A stretch of DNA of 64,000 nucleotides from Borrelia persica No12 (GCF_000500045.1 NZ_AYOT01000187.1:1-64000); one strand, 5' to 3'; positions 9,371 to 18,426 are shown, counted from the stretch's first letter. The notes: generated by a model not told the origin, from the sequence alone. Made by a program: numbers and translations.

Positions 9371-9638
9371 AGACAATCTAAACTCAAAAAGCATTTATTA
9401 AACATATATAAAAAAGCCTAGATATCAACAATTATTAATCATTTTAAATAGTTAATTTTTAAACAAAAAAATTAAAGCAATTTAGACTTAAATGACTTTA
9501 CTATCGTAAATTAAGGCAAATAACAGAAAATACAAAAAAAGCATTTATTTTTATACTTTTATTATTGCGGATCATTAATGAAAAATGTATAATACGAAGT
9601 ATACAACAAAAGTAATTATAAGGCTAAAGTGTTATAAA

Positions 9639-9728
9639 GTGTATAAAATAATATCATCTTTGTTTATTCTCTTAAGATTTTTCTGCGGTACCCTTCAAAA
9701 AACAAGTACCACAGGAGAGCTAAATTGA
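9639..9728 (+). pseudogene. Possible lipoprotein signal-peptide remnant
   Basis: A GTG at 9639 opens 29 codons with a hydrophobic stretch ending in a lipobox-like LLRFFC, then stops. No mature domain follows. It may be the 5' stub of a lost lipoprotein gene; chance is not excluded. Apart from this stub, 9371-9903 shows no gene. Confidence 0.25.
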
Positions 9729-9903
9729 TAAAAATCAAGAAAAGTAGATTTAAATTTAAAGAACAATTCTTGTTATCACAAATTTTGTTATTACAATGCT
9801 TGTTCTCAATTTAAATATTGTTTCTGTAAAAAAATGTAAAGCAATGAAGTTAGATTTTATTTAAAATACCAACGAATCTCATTTTTATATTCTTCTCACC
9901 TTG

Positions 9904-9936
9904 GAGACTCTTTGTTTCAAAGAGTCTCTTTTTTTT
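9904..9936 (+). terminator. Strong intrinsic terminator
   Basis: GAGACTCTTTG (9904-9914) pairs perfectly with CAAAGAGTCTC (9918-9928) around a 3-base loop, followed by eight Ts. No intact plus-strand gene ends just before it, so it either belonged to a decayed gene or serves to insulate the phage operon starting at 10107. Confidence 0.9.
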
Positions 9937-10106
9937 ACAATTTAGAATTTTTTATCTAAATTGGTATTCATTTTATCACAATTTTGAGAAACTAAAATTA
10001 ATTTTAAATTTATTTAAATAAATCTATTTTTTTAACAAAAATAATATATTTTTTTTGCTAAAAATGTTATAATTGGAACATAGGTAATAACCTAAGGTAA
10101 TTAAAA

Positions 10107-10442
10107 ATGGATATTAAAATAGATAGTGAATTTAATATAATTTTTGACAATGATTTAAAAATGGTAGACGGGCTAGATGAGCAAAAACAAAGACTGCTTT
10201 TATATTTAAAAACACCTATTGGCAGTCTTTATAATAAAAATTATGGTCTTGATTTTAATTTCTTTATGAAGCTTTTAAAAATCCACAAAGAAGAAGAAAT
10301 TAAAATCTTTTTTGCAAATACATTAAAAAACCTAAATATAGACATATTAAATATCAGAACAAAAGATTCCCTAAAGGACAAAAAAATAACATTACAATTC
10401 TTTTTAGCCGGAGACACTTTAAATATGGAATACAATCTATGA
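10107..10442 (+). CDS. Phage baseplate protein, W/gp25-like
   Basis: 111 residues. The pattern is that of gp25/W baseplate wedge proteins: a short beta N-terminus, LKMVDGLDEQKQRLLLYLKTPIGSLYNKNYGLDF (the conserved region with loop residues PIGS..YG.D), then a helix and beta C-terminus. It is about the usual size. In contractile tails this protein joins the baseplate wedge next to J and I. The downstream J-like gene overlaps it by 4 bases (ATGA). This gene opens the baseplate-to-lysis block. A TATAAT at 10068-10073 is a possible -10 element, and TAGGT/ACCTA (10081-10094) forms a small inverted repeat before the ribosome site. Confidence 0.7.
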   Translation: MDIKIDSEFNIIFDNDLKMVDGLDEQKQRLLLYLKTPIGSLYNKNYGLDFNFFMKLLKIHKEEEIKIFFANTLKNLNIDILNIRTKDSLKDKKITLQFFLAGDTLNMEYNL

Positions 10443-11296
10443 AAATAGTATTTGACAAAGAAATTGGAATACTCACAAAATCAATAGAAGAAATACAAAA
10501 CATAAAAAAAGAAATTCTTAAGAAAGAATATAATATCTCTATAAAAGACGATTCCATTTTTGACATAGTCAATTACCCAAGCTCTGCCATTGATATGGAA
10601 ATAATTCAAGCTTTAAATGAATTATTTGCAACACTAAGAGAAGGGGGAGAATATTTTAAAAGATTACAAAAATCTCTAAGCATACACAAAAGCTCAACCG
10701 ATGAGGCAATCAAACAATCATTATTGGCAATTCCACAAATAAAATACGCAAATATCATAAATTCTCCAGGAACAATGGCAATTCATATAATATTTGATGA
10801 AGAATACAAAGCACAATCAATAACAAAAGAGATACAAAAGCAAATTTGGCAAGCAATATATAATACTGCTCCAAGTGGCACAGCATTCGAAGGCCAAATA
10901 AAACTTGAATTTTTAAACAAAAATGGACAAAAAAAGGCGTATAGATTTAGCTTAGGTCTCATCAAATATGCATACCTAAAAGTATTATATAAAACCGAAA
11001 CAGAATCTTTTTACAGAGAAATAGATGGACAGATAAGAGAAATATACAAAAGCATAATCCAAAAGAAATATAAAGACATGGGTATTTCCTTTAGATATCA
11101 AGATTTTTTCAGTCCTGTAAGTAGCCTTAAAGGGCTTAAAAGCATGCGGATTGGTATTCACATAAAAGAAAATCTAAACACCAAAATAACGGAAATTAAA
11201 GAAAGTGAATTTCAATTTGATAATGACATTGAGATTAAAGAAAACGAACTTCTATCTTTTGATGAAAACTTAAGACTCATAATAGACAGAGAATAA
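10439..11296 (+). CDS. Phage baseplate J-like protein (DUF276 type)
   Basis: 285 residues. The N-terminal half has the J-protein arrangement: DIVNYPSSAIDMEIIQALNELFATLREGGEYFKRLQ, then a KQSLLAIPQIKYANIINSPGTMAIHIIF stretch where baseplate J proteins carry the PGVxxVxV fold. This matches the Borrelia DUF276 family from cp32 prophages. J forms the outer arms of the baseplate in contractile-tail phages. It overlaps the W-like gene by 4 bases and the I-like gene starts 3 bases after it, so the three are surely co-translated. Confidence 0.7.
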   Translation: MKIVFDKEIGILTKSIEEIQNIKKEILKKEYNISIKDDSIFDIVNYPSSAIDMEIIQALNELFATLREGGEYFKRLQKSLSIHKSSTDEAIKQSLLAIPQIKYANIINSPGTMAIHIIFDEEYKAQSITKEIQKQIWQAIYNTAPSGTAFEGQIKLEFLNKNGQKKAYRFSLGLIKYAYLKVLYKTETESFYREIDGQIREIYKSIIQKKYKDMGISFRYQDFFSPVSSLKGLKSMRIGIHIKENLNTKITEIKESEFQFDNDIEIKENELLSFDENLRLIIDRE

Positions 11297-11299
11297 ACA

Positions 11300-11881
11300 A
11301 TGAATAAAATACCACAATTTTTACAAAATACACAGATTGCAAAAATTATACAAAGTGAACTTGATTTTAAAAAACAACTATTAGAAGAACTTAATGAATT
11401 ACGTAAAAATTTTGCTTCAATCGATGTAGATGAAAGCATCAACTCAAGATACATTGCACTGCTGATGCTATCGCTATTTAATGCATCTCACTTAAAAAAA
11501 GGACTTAAAAAAGATCTGATAAGTTATCTTAAGGCATTGATATTTGCAATAAAATCAATAGGCACTGATGAAAGTTTTCATTTGATATTCAAAGCATTCT
11601 TACACGCAAGAGTTGAGGTTAATGTCAATCCAAATGTACCTGGCGAGATTATTATAAAATTACTTGAAAATATAAGATCACCAATTAAATTTAAAATAGC
11701 TGGAAAGCATAATGGAAAGCTAAAAATTATTATGGTTAAACATAAAGGTAAACTGAAAAAACTTGTATCCAATTACATACCAAAGGATTTCCAAAATTCA
11801 ATTTATGGATTTATTAAATCTTTAATTCCTGCTGGGCGGACTATTAAAATTTTTGACACTTATTCTAAAGAGATAAAATAA
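11300..11881 (+). CDS. Phage tail protein I-like (DUF735 type, tentative)
   Basis: 193 residues. Tail protein I follows J in P2-like and cp32-like operons, and this protein has the matching features: N-terminal helices, then LLMLSLFNASHLKKGLKKDLISYLKALIFAIKSIGTDESFHLIFKAFLHARVEVN, similar to the helix and GT motif of I proteins, and a beta C-terminus (GEIIIKLLENI). I usually links baseplate and tail fibre. The start ATG comes right after the J-like stop. The DUF assignment is by gene order. Confidence 0.6.
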   Translation: MNKIPQFLQNTQIAKIIQSELDFKKQLLEELNELRKNFASIDVDESINSRYIALLMLSLFNASHLKKGLKKDLISYLKALIFAIKSIGTDESFHLIFKAFLHARVEVNVNPNVPGEIIIKLLENIRSPIKFKIAGKHNGKLKIIMVKHKGKLKKLVSNYIPKDFQNSIYGFIKSLIPAGRTIKIFDTYSKEIK

Positions 11882-11912
11882 GTTTACATTACAAAAATAA
11901 AAAGGAGGATAT

Positions 11913-13025
11913 ATGGAAAATCAAAGAGAAAACATAGAAGAAAATATACAAATAAAAGATTTCAACAGGAAAATCAAAGTCAATGAAAACGATTTAATTC
12001 CCATTGACGACATCGTTGAAGAGACATATGCAATTACATATAAAAATTTACTTGAACAAATTAAAAAAGATATATTTTATGAAGGTACTGAATATTTTAA
12101 ACGGATTATCAGAGACATAATATCCAGAGAACTACTTGAATACGAGCTTCACGTAGAACAAATGTACACAAAAACAATGTCCAAACTAATAGGTCTTAAA
12201 AGCAAATCAAACACAATTACTCTTGATGATGTTTTAAACACAGTTAAAGAAATACTTATTCAAAATACAAATCAATCTGGAGAAAACATAAATTCAAGCA
12301 AAATATCAATTTATAATGCACAAAGACGCGATTTTGAACTGATTGGATTTCAAACATTTACTGACAAGTTAAAACAAATTTTTGCAGAAGCCACTGATTT
12401 TGAAAAACTCAAAGAAAGTATAAAAAAAATCACTGAACAAGTAATAAAAGACGAAGTAACAATTAAAAAAATAGATATCTCCTGTATAAAACAATACGAA
12501 CTAACTTCAAAGTTAAATACCATAGTATCACAAATGTCATCATACACAAATCAAAATAACAAATTAGAATTTATTGCATTTAACTCACAAAACAACCAAT
12601 TGTATAAATTAACATCAGGACATCTTTACTTAAAAGGAATTCCTGATGGTTTCAAATACTGGGGAATTACACCTACAAGCGATCTTTATTATTCTTACAA
12701 TGAATTTTCCAACAAAACACTAAAAATAGACATAACTAGCGATAAAGTAGAACTAAGGTTTCCAAGAAATCTTAAAGAACAAAATATATACCTTTATATA
12801 ATTCTTCATCTTGTAGGCGATAAGAATCCAAATCAAATTATGACTAAAAAAGTTTACCTTAGATTTTCAGAAAATAGTAACACGTCACAATACACCATGA
12901 TATATTTCTACAGCGGTAAGCAACACAATCAAACCATAACTCTTCTTGAAGGATGGTATAAAATAAAATCATCTGTGTATAACAATGATGAACGGCAAGA
13001 TACCCCACATCTTCTTAAACTATAA
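11913..13025 (+). CDS. Phage tail fibre-like protein
   Basis: 370 residues. Residues 1-210 are highly charged and helical (a probable coiled coil), and the C-terminal 150 residues change to a beta-rich, Tyr/Ser/Asn-rich region (YWGITPTSDLYYSYNEFSN, LYIILHLVGDKNPNQ). This resembles a trimeric fibre shaft with a distal receptor-binding tip. It lies where cp32-type prophages place their fibre gene, between tail protein I and the holin. The receptor is unknown. The start follows AAAAAGGAGGATAT, an excellent ribosome site. Confidence 0.6.
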   Translation: MENQRENIEENIQIKDFNRKIKVNENDLIPIDDIVEETYAITYKNLLEQIKKDIFYEGTEYFKRIIRDIISRELLEYELHVEQMYTKTMSKLIGLKSKSNTITLDDVLNTVKEILIQNTNQSGENINSSKISIYNAQRRDFELIGFQTFTDKLKQIFAEATDFEKLKESIKKITEQVIKDEVTIKKIDISCIKQYELTSKLNTIVSQMSSYTNQNNKLEFIAFNSQNNQLYKLTSGHLYLKGIPDGFKYWGITPTSDLYYSYNEFSNKTLKIDITSDKVELRFPRNLKEQNIYLYIILHLVGDKNPNQIMTKKVYLRFSENSNTSQYTMIYFYSGKQHNQTITLLEGWYKIKSSVYNNDERQDTPHLLKL

Positions 13026-13159
13026 TGTAAAATTTTTAATTTTTAACATATTTAATTTTTGTTAAAAATATGTTAATATATAAATATAACAAAATTGTTT
13101 GATGGTTTATTCCTTGCGCAAAAAAACACATCTAACACACATTTAAAATGGAGGACAAT

Positions 13160-13342
13160 ATGAATACAGTATTTGAATTCTTATCAAATATTGCTGAGAC
13201 AAAACTTATAATAATTGGAATCTTTATACTATTTATACTAATTCCCTTAGCATTATTCTTAAAACCCGTATCAAGCGAAATAGTTAAAATAATGAAACAT
13301 ATAGTTGATAAACACTTCACTAACACGAAACATAAAAAATAA
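13160..13342 (+). CDS. blyA: BlyA-type holin
   Basis: 60 residues counting from ATG 13160, which lies 5 bases after GGAGG. An upstream in-frame ATG at 13148 overlaps that site and is less likely. One strong transmembrane helix (LIIIGIFILFILIPLALFL) is followed by a basic, Lys/His-rich tail. BlyA was first described from cp32 as a haemolysin-like protein and is regarded as the prophage holin. It acts in the inner membrane to open it for lysis. The BlyB gene follows 35 bases on. Confidence 0.85.
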   Translation: MNTVFEFLSNIAETKLIIIGIFILFILIPLALFLKPVSSEIVKIMKHIVDKHFTNTKHKK

Positions 13343-13377
13343 AATTTATTTAAATAAGGAGATTTAAGAAATAATTT

Positions 13378-13758
13378 ATGTTAAATAAAAATAATATCGA
13401 TTTGGGATTAATTTTCCTAGAAAACCTAATGGAATTTTTTGGATACAGTGATAAAACAGACAATACACTCTTTACATCCGGTATCAAAAAAGCAATTGAT
13501 ATTTACAGATATATGAACAACATTTACCTGGAATCACTAAAAAAAATGGAGATGGATGAGAGTAAAAAAATTTTACTAGAACTTGAAACCATACTAAATA
13601 AAATATCAAAGCTTATAAATGCAATCAACAATGATGCTGATACAAATTTGATTGAAGAATTGCGACTTGAACGTAATCATCTTATGGAAAGCAAAATTAA
13701 ATTAATGAAAGCAGAGCTAAAAAAACAAAAGGTAAAGGAGCATAAAGATGCAAATTAA
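13378..13758 (+). CDS. blyB: BlyB-type holin accessory protein
   Basis: 126 residues, predicted soluble and strongly helical, starting MLNKNNIDLGLIFLENLMEFFGYSDKTDN. The second half is a Lys/Glu/Leu coiled coil (LLELETILNKISKLINAIN). Position directly after the BlyA-type holin and size match the cp32 BlyB, thought to support or regulate BlyA. It overlaps the next lipoprotein gene by 11 bases, so the two are translationally coupled. Confidence 0.8.
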   Translation: MLNKNNIDLGLIFLENLMEFFGYSDKTDNTLFTSGIKKAIDIYRYMNNIYLESLKKMEMDESKKILLELETILNKISKLINAINNDADTNLIEELRLERNHLMESKIKLMKAELKKQKVKEHKDAN

Positions 13759-14116
13759 CAAAAAATTAATTATAGTCTTAATAATTTTACTGCAATTCAT
13801 ATCACTTAGTTGCAAATCAATAGCGGCACTTGTCGATGAACCTAAACCACCTGCTGAATCTACACTTAAAAATTTAAGTATATACGAAGCACAACTTACG
13901 GGTTATGCATTATATCTTGAAGTTTTTTTAGTTAAAGCAAAACAAAAATTTGAAAATCCTAATTTTCCACCGTTTGAACTATTTGATTACACAAAATTAA
14001 ACAAAGAGCATACACTCCAAGCGGTAAAAACAAATATAGAATATCTAAAAAAACACATAGATAATACAAAACCCATAGCGCTTGCTGTATATCAAAAATA
14101 TAGTAAGTTGCAATAA
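13748..14116 (+). CDS. Small lipoprotein downstream of blyB
   Basis: 122 residues. The signal peptide ends in a lipobox, LQFISLSC (Cys about 22). The mature part is helical (YEAQLTGYALYLEVFLVKAKQKFENP...LEYLKKHIDNTKPIALAVYQKY style). cp32 prophages carry a small gene in the same place after blyB. A lysis accessory role (a spanin-like lipoprotein bridging to the outer membrane) is possible from position and lipidation, but there is no direct sign of it. A ribosome site, AAAGGAG, lies inside the end of blyB. Confidence 0.65.
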   Translation: MQINKKLIIVLIILLQFISLSCKSIAALVDEPKPPAESTLKNLSIYEAQLTGYALYLEVFLVKAKQKFENPNFPPFELFDYTKLNKEHTLQAVKTNIEYLKKHIDNTKPIALAVYQKYSKLQ

Positions 14117-14187
14117 TCTATTTAAAAAAGTAATTTAAAAAAGTAAATTTAAAATTACATTAAATATCCTTTTTTACTCTTTTTTAC

Positions 14188-14209
14188 GAAAGTCCCGCAT
14201 GGGACTTTC
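14188..14209 (+). terminator. Terminator of the baseplate-lysis operon
   Basis: GAAAGTCCC (14188-14196) pairs perfectly with GGGACTTTC (14201-14209) around a GCAT loop, about 70 bases after the last gene. T-rich sequence on both sides suggests it works in both directions. Confidence 0.8.
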
Positions 14210-14592
14210 ACTATTTTATTTTATTTATGAAACTCTCATCTATACTTTAAAATATTGTACTTCAAAATTATAATTTTTTTAATACTACAAAAAAATCGAC
14301 ACGACTTGCCCTAACTAGGCTCGTCCATTTCTAATTAATTTTAAATAAAAAATTATTAGTACTTATTTACTCTTAATACAAGTGTTTAATTTTATAATAT
14401 AGCAAAAATATAACTTTGTAAAGTCTTTTTAAGAGAAATAAAGCACAATTAAACAAGATATAAACAATATTTAAAGCAATAAAAAATAAATATTAATTTA
14501 TTTTCATATTTGTTAAAACAAGTATTTACTTTTAAGATAAATTGTATTATTAATTAACTTAAGACTTTAAATACTTATATTAGGAGTAAACA
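14210..14592. other. AT-rich spacer upstream of the replication genes, candidate origin
   Basis: No gene is seen. The stretch is extremely AT-rich and ends just before the PF57/62 gene, where Borrelia plasmid origins usually lie. It contains AAGTATTTA (14520-14528) and its inverted copy TAAATACTT (14568-14576) flanking an AT-rich tract. A short GC-richer island (about 14296-14330) stands out. The origin role is inferred from position. Confidence 0.4.
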
Positions 14593-15771
14593 ATGGAAAT
14601 AAAAAGCATAAAAGGTAAAACCAATAGATATCAATACAACTTGATTGTACTTGTATCAACACTTAATTTCATGAATTTAAAATTCAAGCAATATACACAA
14701 AAAAACATCTTATATTTTTTCAATGGCAACCTGTCTAGAAACAATCAAAAATTAGCCAAGCTTAAAACAGTACAAAAATATCTATACGAACTTGAAAAAA
14801 AGTTTAAAGTCACACTCAACTATTGTAGACATCTGGGAAAACAATGCGGCAGTGAAGTTAGGTATAAGCTAAGATATCCAAAAAAAGAATGTCATGCCAA
14901 GATAAATCGATATTTCAAAACCATCAAAAAAGAAAATGTGGATAAGTTCACAGAAAGAGTAGAAACCTACATAGAAAATTATATTAAAGAAAATGAAACT
15001 TATACAAAAGAGAGTATCAACAATAATGAAACTTATACAAAAGAAAATGGGAGTCTAAAATGGGAGTGTATTAATAGTATTAATAATAAAAAAAGAGAAG
15101 AGAATATACTAAAAAAATACATAGCCAAATGTCACTTTAGGATCGATCTTCCTCTTGTTTTATTGAATTTAAAAATGAATAAAGATTCCAAGATAGAATT
15201 CATAAGAGAAATCAAAAGGTACGAAAGGGTTATAGAATCGATTTCTGTTGATGATGCAAATTTACTAAAGAAAGAGATAGAAACGGGTGCTGCTGGATGC
15301 ATTAAGGACTTTTTAGAGAAGAATGGATACTTGAAGAATTCTAAAGAAAGACTTTCAAAAAAAGAGCTTAAGCTAAAAAAACTCAAAGAAATATTGGATT
15401 TAAAACGGGAAGAACTTAAGAAGCAAAATTACAAAGAAGATGCCTTGAACAAAGAGATAGACAAAATATACGAAAAATACAAAAACAAGCCACATTTCAT
15501 CATAGAACAAAATAAATACAAAGATTTGAGTTTACTGATTGACAAAATAAAAAAGAACACTGAGATATGCGATGTCAAAAAGAAAGAGAAAGAAAAAAAT
15601 GATATAAAAAACAATATTTTTAGTATATTATTAGAACAGTTGAGGTATAAAGTGGACATTAACATATTGATACCAGCTTTGAAGAAATTCATTAACGCTA
15701 AGGACGAATTAAAGTATAGTAAAGTGGTCGATAATACGTATTATTACGAACTGCTTGACACGATAAAGTAA
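14593..15771 (+). CDS. PF57/62-family plasmid replication protein
   Basis: 392 residues, very basic. It begins with the family's typical N-terminus (KGKTNRYQYNLIVLVSTLNFMNLKFKQYTQ), then a region with YCRHLGKQCGSEVRYKLRYPKKECH, then a long charged coiled-coil C-terminus. PF57/62 proteins are present on almost every Borrelia plasmid and are the best candidates for replication initiators. The gene heads the standard PF57-PF50-PF32-PF49 cluster. Two short direct repeats (NETYTKES, NETYTKEN) occur near residue 140. The start follows TTAGGAGTAAACA. Confidence 0.88.
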   Translation: MEIKSIKGKTNRYQYNLIVLVSTLNFMNLKFKQYTQKNILYFFNGNLSRNNQKLAKLKTVQKYLYELEKKFKVTLNYCRHLGKQCGSEVRYKLRYPKKECHAKINRYFKTIKKENVDKFTERVETYIENYIKENETYTKESINNNETYTKENGSLKWECINSINNKKREENILKKYIAKCHFRIDLPLVLLNLKMNKDSKIEFIREIKRYERVIESISVDDANLLKKEIETGAAGCIKDFLEKNGYLKNSKERLSKKELKLKKLKEILDLKREELKKQNYKEDALNKEIDKIYEKYKNKPHFIIEQNKYKDLSLLIDKIKKNTEICDVKKKEKEKNDIKNNIFSILLEQLRYKVDINILIPALKKFINAKDELKYSKVVDNTYYYELLDTIK

Positions 15772-15798
15772 AATTTATTAGACCAAGGAAAGGGAAGG

Positions 15799-16362
15799 AT
15801 GGTGGCTTTACTAGAGTTGTTGAAGAAAAAGAAAAAGGAAATAGATCCTAAAAACCAAAGGAAGGGAAAAAATATATTCTCAAAATTAGAGGATGTCAAT
15901 AACCGTAAAATATATCATACTAAAATATTTAATGATTTCTATGCGTTTGGAATAAGCAAAAATGAACCTACTAAATTTTTTATATCTCTTAGAGGAATTT
16001 TTAACATAGAAGATATCAGTATGTTTCATCTGTTTTCCATAAGAGACGATGATAATTTTTTGGGTATTCATTACGGAATTAAAAAATTAGATAAAGCATT
16101 TTTGGTAAAAAACTTCAATAAAAGAGAAACCTATACTTTAAGGAAATGTGAGTATATTGAATTTCGATTTAAAAAAGGTGGTGTTTTTTGTTATCTGAGT
16201 GGTCTACATAATTTATTAAAAAAAAGTAAGATTGGAAGTTCCTACTATCAGACTTTGTTAAGTATACTCCTAGAATTAGAGAGGGAACTTTATGCATTTT
16301 ATGGGAAAAAATTACCGGAAGGGGGTATTATTCCAAAATGGATAGAAAAGAGACAAAAATAA
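15799..16362 (+). CDS. PF50-family (DUF226) plasmid partition protein
   Basis: 187 residues. It has the conserved centre of the family: YHTKIFNDFYAFGISKNEPTKFFISLRGIFN, then FHLFSIRDDDNFLGIHYGIKK and a KCEYIEFRFKKGGVFCYLSGLHNL. PF50 proteins go with PF32 in Borrelia plasmid maintenance. The gene overlaps the ParA-like gene by 25 bases, so their translation is coupled. The start follows AAGGAAAGGGAAGG. Confidence 0.88.
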   Translation: MVALLELLKKKKKEIDPKNQRKGKNIFSKLEDVNNRKIYHTKIFNDFYAFGISKNEPTKFFISLRGIFNIEDISMFHLFSIRDDDNFLGIHYGIKKLDKAFLVKNFNKRETYTLRKCEYIEFRFKKGGVFCYLSGLHNLLKKSKIGSSYYQTLLSILLELERELYAFYGKKLPEGGIIPKWIEKRQK

Positions 16363-17093
16363 TTACAGTGGCATCAATTAAGGGTGGAGTAGGCAAGAGT
16401 ACAACTAGTTTAATATTTGCAACACTTCTGTCGCAGTCTTCTAGGGTGTTGATTGTCGACATAGATACCCAGGCATCAACCACCAGTTACTATTTTAAAA
16501 AAATAAAGGAAAATGGGATTGATTTATTTAATCAAAACATATATGAAGTTTTAATATCTAATTTGCATATTAATAATGCTGTGGTCAATATCAATAGCAA
16601 TCTAGATTTAATACCTAGTTATTTAACCTTGCACAAATTTAATTCTGAGGCCATTCCATATAAGGAATTTAGGCTGAAAGAACAGTTAAGATTATTAGAA
16701 TTTGAATATGATTACATAATACTTGATACTAATCCTAGTTTAGATTTTACTCTAACTAATGCTTTGGTATGTAGCGATTACATTATAGTGCCAATTACGG
16801 CAGAAAAATGGGCAGTTGAGAGTTTGGATTTGTTTAATTTTTTCATAGAAAAACTGTCTATAAAAGCTCCCATTTATTTGATTAATACTAAGTTTAAGAG
16901 AAATAATACACACAGAGAGCTGCTTAATATTTTAAAAGAAAATGATAATTTTTTAGGCACAGTATCTGAGAGGGAAGATTTAAATAGAAAAATAGCCAGA
17001 AATGATGTTTTTGATTTAAATAAAGATTATATAATAGAGTATCAAAATACACTCTCGATTTTGATGGATAAAATTAAAAGTGTTATTGTTTAA
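16338..17093 (+). CDS. PF32 ParA-family partition ATPase
   Basis: 251 residues. The deviant Walker A motif KGGVGKST (15-22), the Walker A' region DIDTQAS (about 41-47) and ILDTNPSLDF (about 120-130) are all present, as in type Ia/Ib ParA ATPases. PF32 determines plasmid compatibility in Borrelia, so the exact subtype would name the replicon. It acts in plasmid segregation with the PF50 and PF49 neighbours. An inverted repeat directly after the gene (17106-17124) may be its centromere or operator. Confidence 0.95.
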   Translation: MDRKETKIITVASIKGGVGKSTTSLIFATLLSQSSRVLIVDIDTQASTTSYYFKKIKENGIDLFNQNIYEVLISNLHINNAVVNINSNLDLIPSYLTLHKFNSEAIPYKEFRLKEQLRLLEFEYDYIILDTNPSLDFTLTNALVCSDYIIVPITAEKWAVESLDLFNFFIEKLSIKAPIYLINTKFKRNNTHRELLNILKENDNFLGTVSEREDLNRKIARNDVFDLNKDYIIEYQNTLSILMDKIKSVIV

Positions 17094-17105
17094 GCTTGAA
17101 TTATT

Positions 17106-17124
17106 ACGTACACTTAGTGTACGT
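17106..17124. promoter_or_regulatory. Inverted repeat between PF32 and PF49 genes
   Basis: ACGTACAC (17106-17113) and GTGTACGT (17117-17124) form a perfect dyad with a 3-base centre TTA. It lies 13 bases after the PF32 stop and just upstream of the PF49 ribosome site. Its G+C content is well above its surroundings. It could be a partition site, an operator for PF49, or an RNA hairpin controlling PF49 translation. Confidence 0.55.
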
Positions 17125-17146
17125 GGAAGCAAAAGGAGGGTTAGAA

Positions 17147-17692
17147 ATGAGAATAGAGGTCAATAAGAGGAATTTAGCTCAAAATATTTCACCGGAAAAA
17201 CAAAAGTGGATCCACTATAATAAGCTTAAAGAAAAATTGTGCATTAACTTTCAAAAAGAAATTTTTTATAAAGTTGAAGCAATGAAGGTATTAAAAGAAA
17301 TCAAAGATAATGAATATTATAAAATGGATAACTATTCTTGCTTTGATGATTTTGCAAAAGATTACAGACTTGCTAGAACTCAGACTTATAAATATCTAAA
17401 GATAGCAACCGCTATTGAAGAGGGAATCATTGAAGAAAAATTTGTTATCAGTAATGGCATTAATTCTACTATTTGTTTGCTAAGAAACAAAGAAGGCGTT
17501 AACATCAAAAAGTCTAAACAAAACCCACTAAGACCCTTAAGATTTCAACTTAAATGCCCTCATGCTTATGCGTTTTATAAAAAGAACGCCAAACTTACAA
17601 GTTTCCTTTTAGAAAAAATTTTTTCGGATGAAAAAGAATTCTTATCGAAAATATTGTCTCAATTTGAATCTTTAAAAAAGCCAAAAAATTAA
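17147..17692 (+). CDS. PF49-family plasmid partition protein
   Basis: 181 residues from ATG 17147, preceded by AAAAGGAGGG. The family motifs are clear: KEKLCINFQKEIFYKVEAMKVLKEIKDNEYY, then YSCFDDFAKDYRLARTQTYKYLKIATAIEEG, a probable helix-turn-helix DNA-binding part. PF49 is the fourth gene of the Borrelia plasmid maintenance cluster and is thought to bind DNA. The upstream inverted repeat at 17106 is a natural target. The gene ends the cluster. Confidence 0.88.
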   Translation: MRIEVNKRNLAQNISPEKQKWIHYNKLKEKLCINFQKEIFYKVEAMKVLKEIKDNEYYKMDNYSCFDDFAKDYRLARTQTYKYLKIATAIEEGIIEEKFVISNGINSTICLLRNKEGVNIKKSKQNPLRPLRFQLKCPHAYAFYKKNAKLTSFLLEKIFSDEKEFLSKILSQFESLKKPKN

Positions 17693-17990
17693 ATATATTT
17701 TTAAATATATTTAAATGATTAAATGAGATGGTGTTGGATTTTTTAAGAATCTTTGAATTTTTTATAAAAAAAATATTGGGTATAGAGAGCAAAGAATTTA
17801 GGAATGGATCTAGTAAGTTGTCAAAATATAAAATTTATGTTTTTTGTAATAAATTTAAGAGCCATTTTAAAATACGATAGGTTTTTTTATTATTTTGCTA
17901 TAAATAAATAGCCTTGGATAGACATGTTATTGTGCAAATAGACGGTTTTTATTTTTTTTGAAAAAAAATAAAAAAAAGTTGAAAAAATGT

Positions 17991-18019
17991 TTGCAAAATG
18001 TTTTAAATTGTTATATATT
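17991..18019 (+). promoter_or_regulatory. Promoter of a possible non-coding transcript
   Basis: TTGCAA (17991-17996) and TATATT (18014-18019) are spaced by 17 bases, a good sigma-70 match, in a stretch with no protein gene downstream until 18587. Confidence 0.45.
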
Positions 18020-18025
18020 ATAGTT

Positions 18026-18426
18026 AGTACAGATTGACATGCAATATGTCACTCTTAATATAAGGACCTGTTACCTTAAAGGGTTTATTGGGGGCTTTAA
18101 AGCTAGAGTTTCCAGTAAACCCTTTACTATTTAAGAAACATACATCTTAATTTTAGAGAGTATAATTTAATTTTTATATGTTTTTATTTATGTTATTTTA
18201 TCAGTTTTTGCATTGTAACTTTAGATCTATCAAAAATAATTATAATTTTAATTATTCTGTATATAAAATATGGAATAATTTTTCTTTATTTTATATCTTT
18301 AAATTATCTTTTGTGTTAAAATATATTAAAGGGTAAATCAATTGTTGATTATGAAGTTTGACGTTAGAATGATTTTTTAACTATGCTTTTCTCCTTTTCT
18401 TAAGATATTGGCTAAGTCCAATATCT
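18026..18426 (+). ncRNA. Candidate small RNA region with structured 5' part
   Basis: The predicted start is near 18026, just after the promoter at 17991-18019. AAAGGGTTTA (18078-18087) pairs with TAAACCCTTT (18116-18125) and encloses GCTTTAAAGC, so the 5' part folds strongly. TGACAT and ATGTCA around 18035-18051 form another dyad. No open frame of note occurs. A terminator closes the region at 18403-18426. The true transcript may end after the first hairpin. The function (antisense, copy control or phage regulation) is unknown. Confidence 0.35.
18403..18426 (+). terminator. Intrinsic terminator in the gap before the terminase genes
   Basis: AGATATTGG (18403-18411) pairs perfectly with CCAATATCT (18418-18426) and is followed by GTTTTGTTTTT. 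No protein gene ends just upstream, which supports a non-coding transcript. Confidence 0.8.

Noticed and set aside
17096..17146. PF49 gene starting at TTG 17096
   Set aside because: The frame is open but crosses the inverted repeat, and ATG 17147 has an AAAAGGAGGG site at proper spacing.
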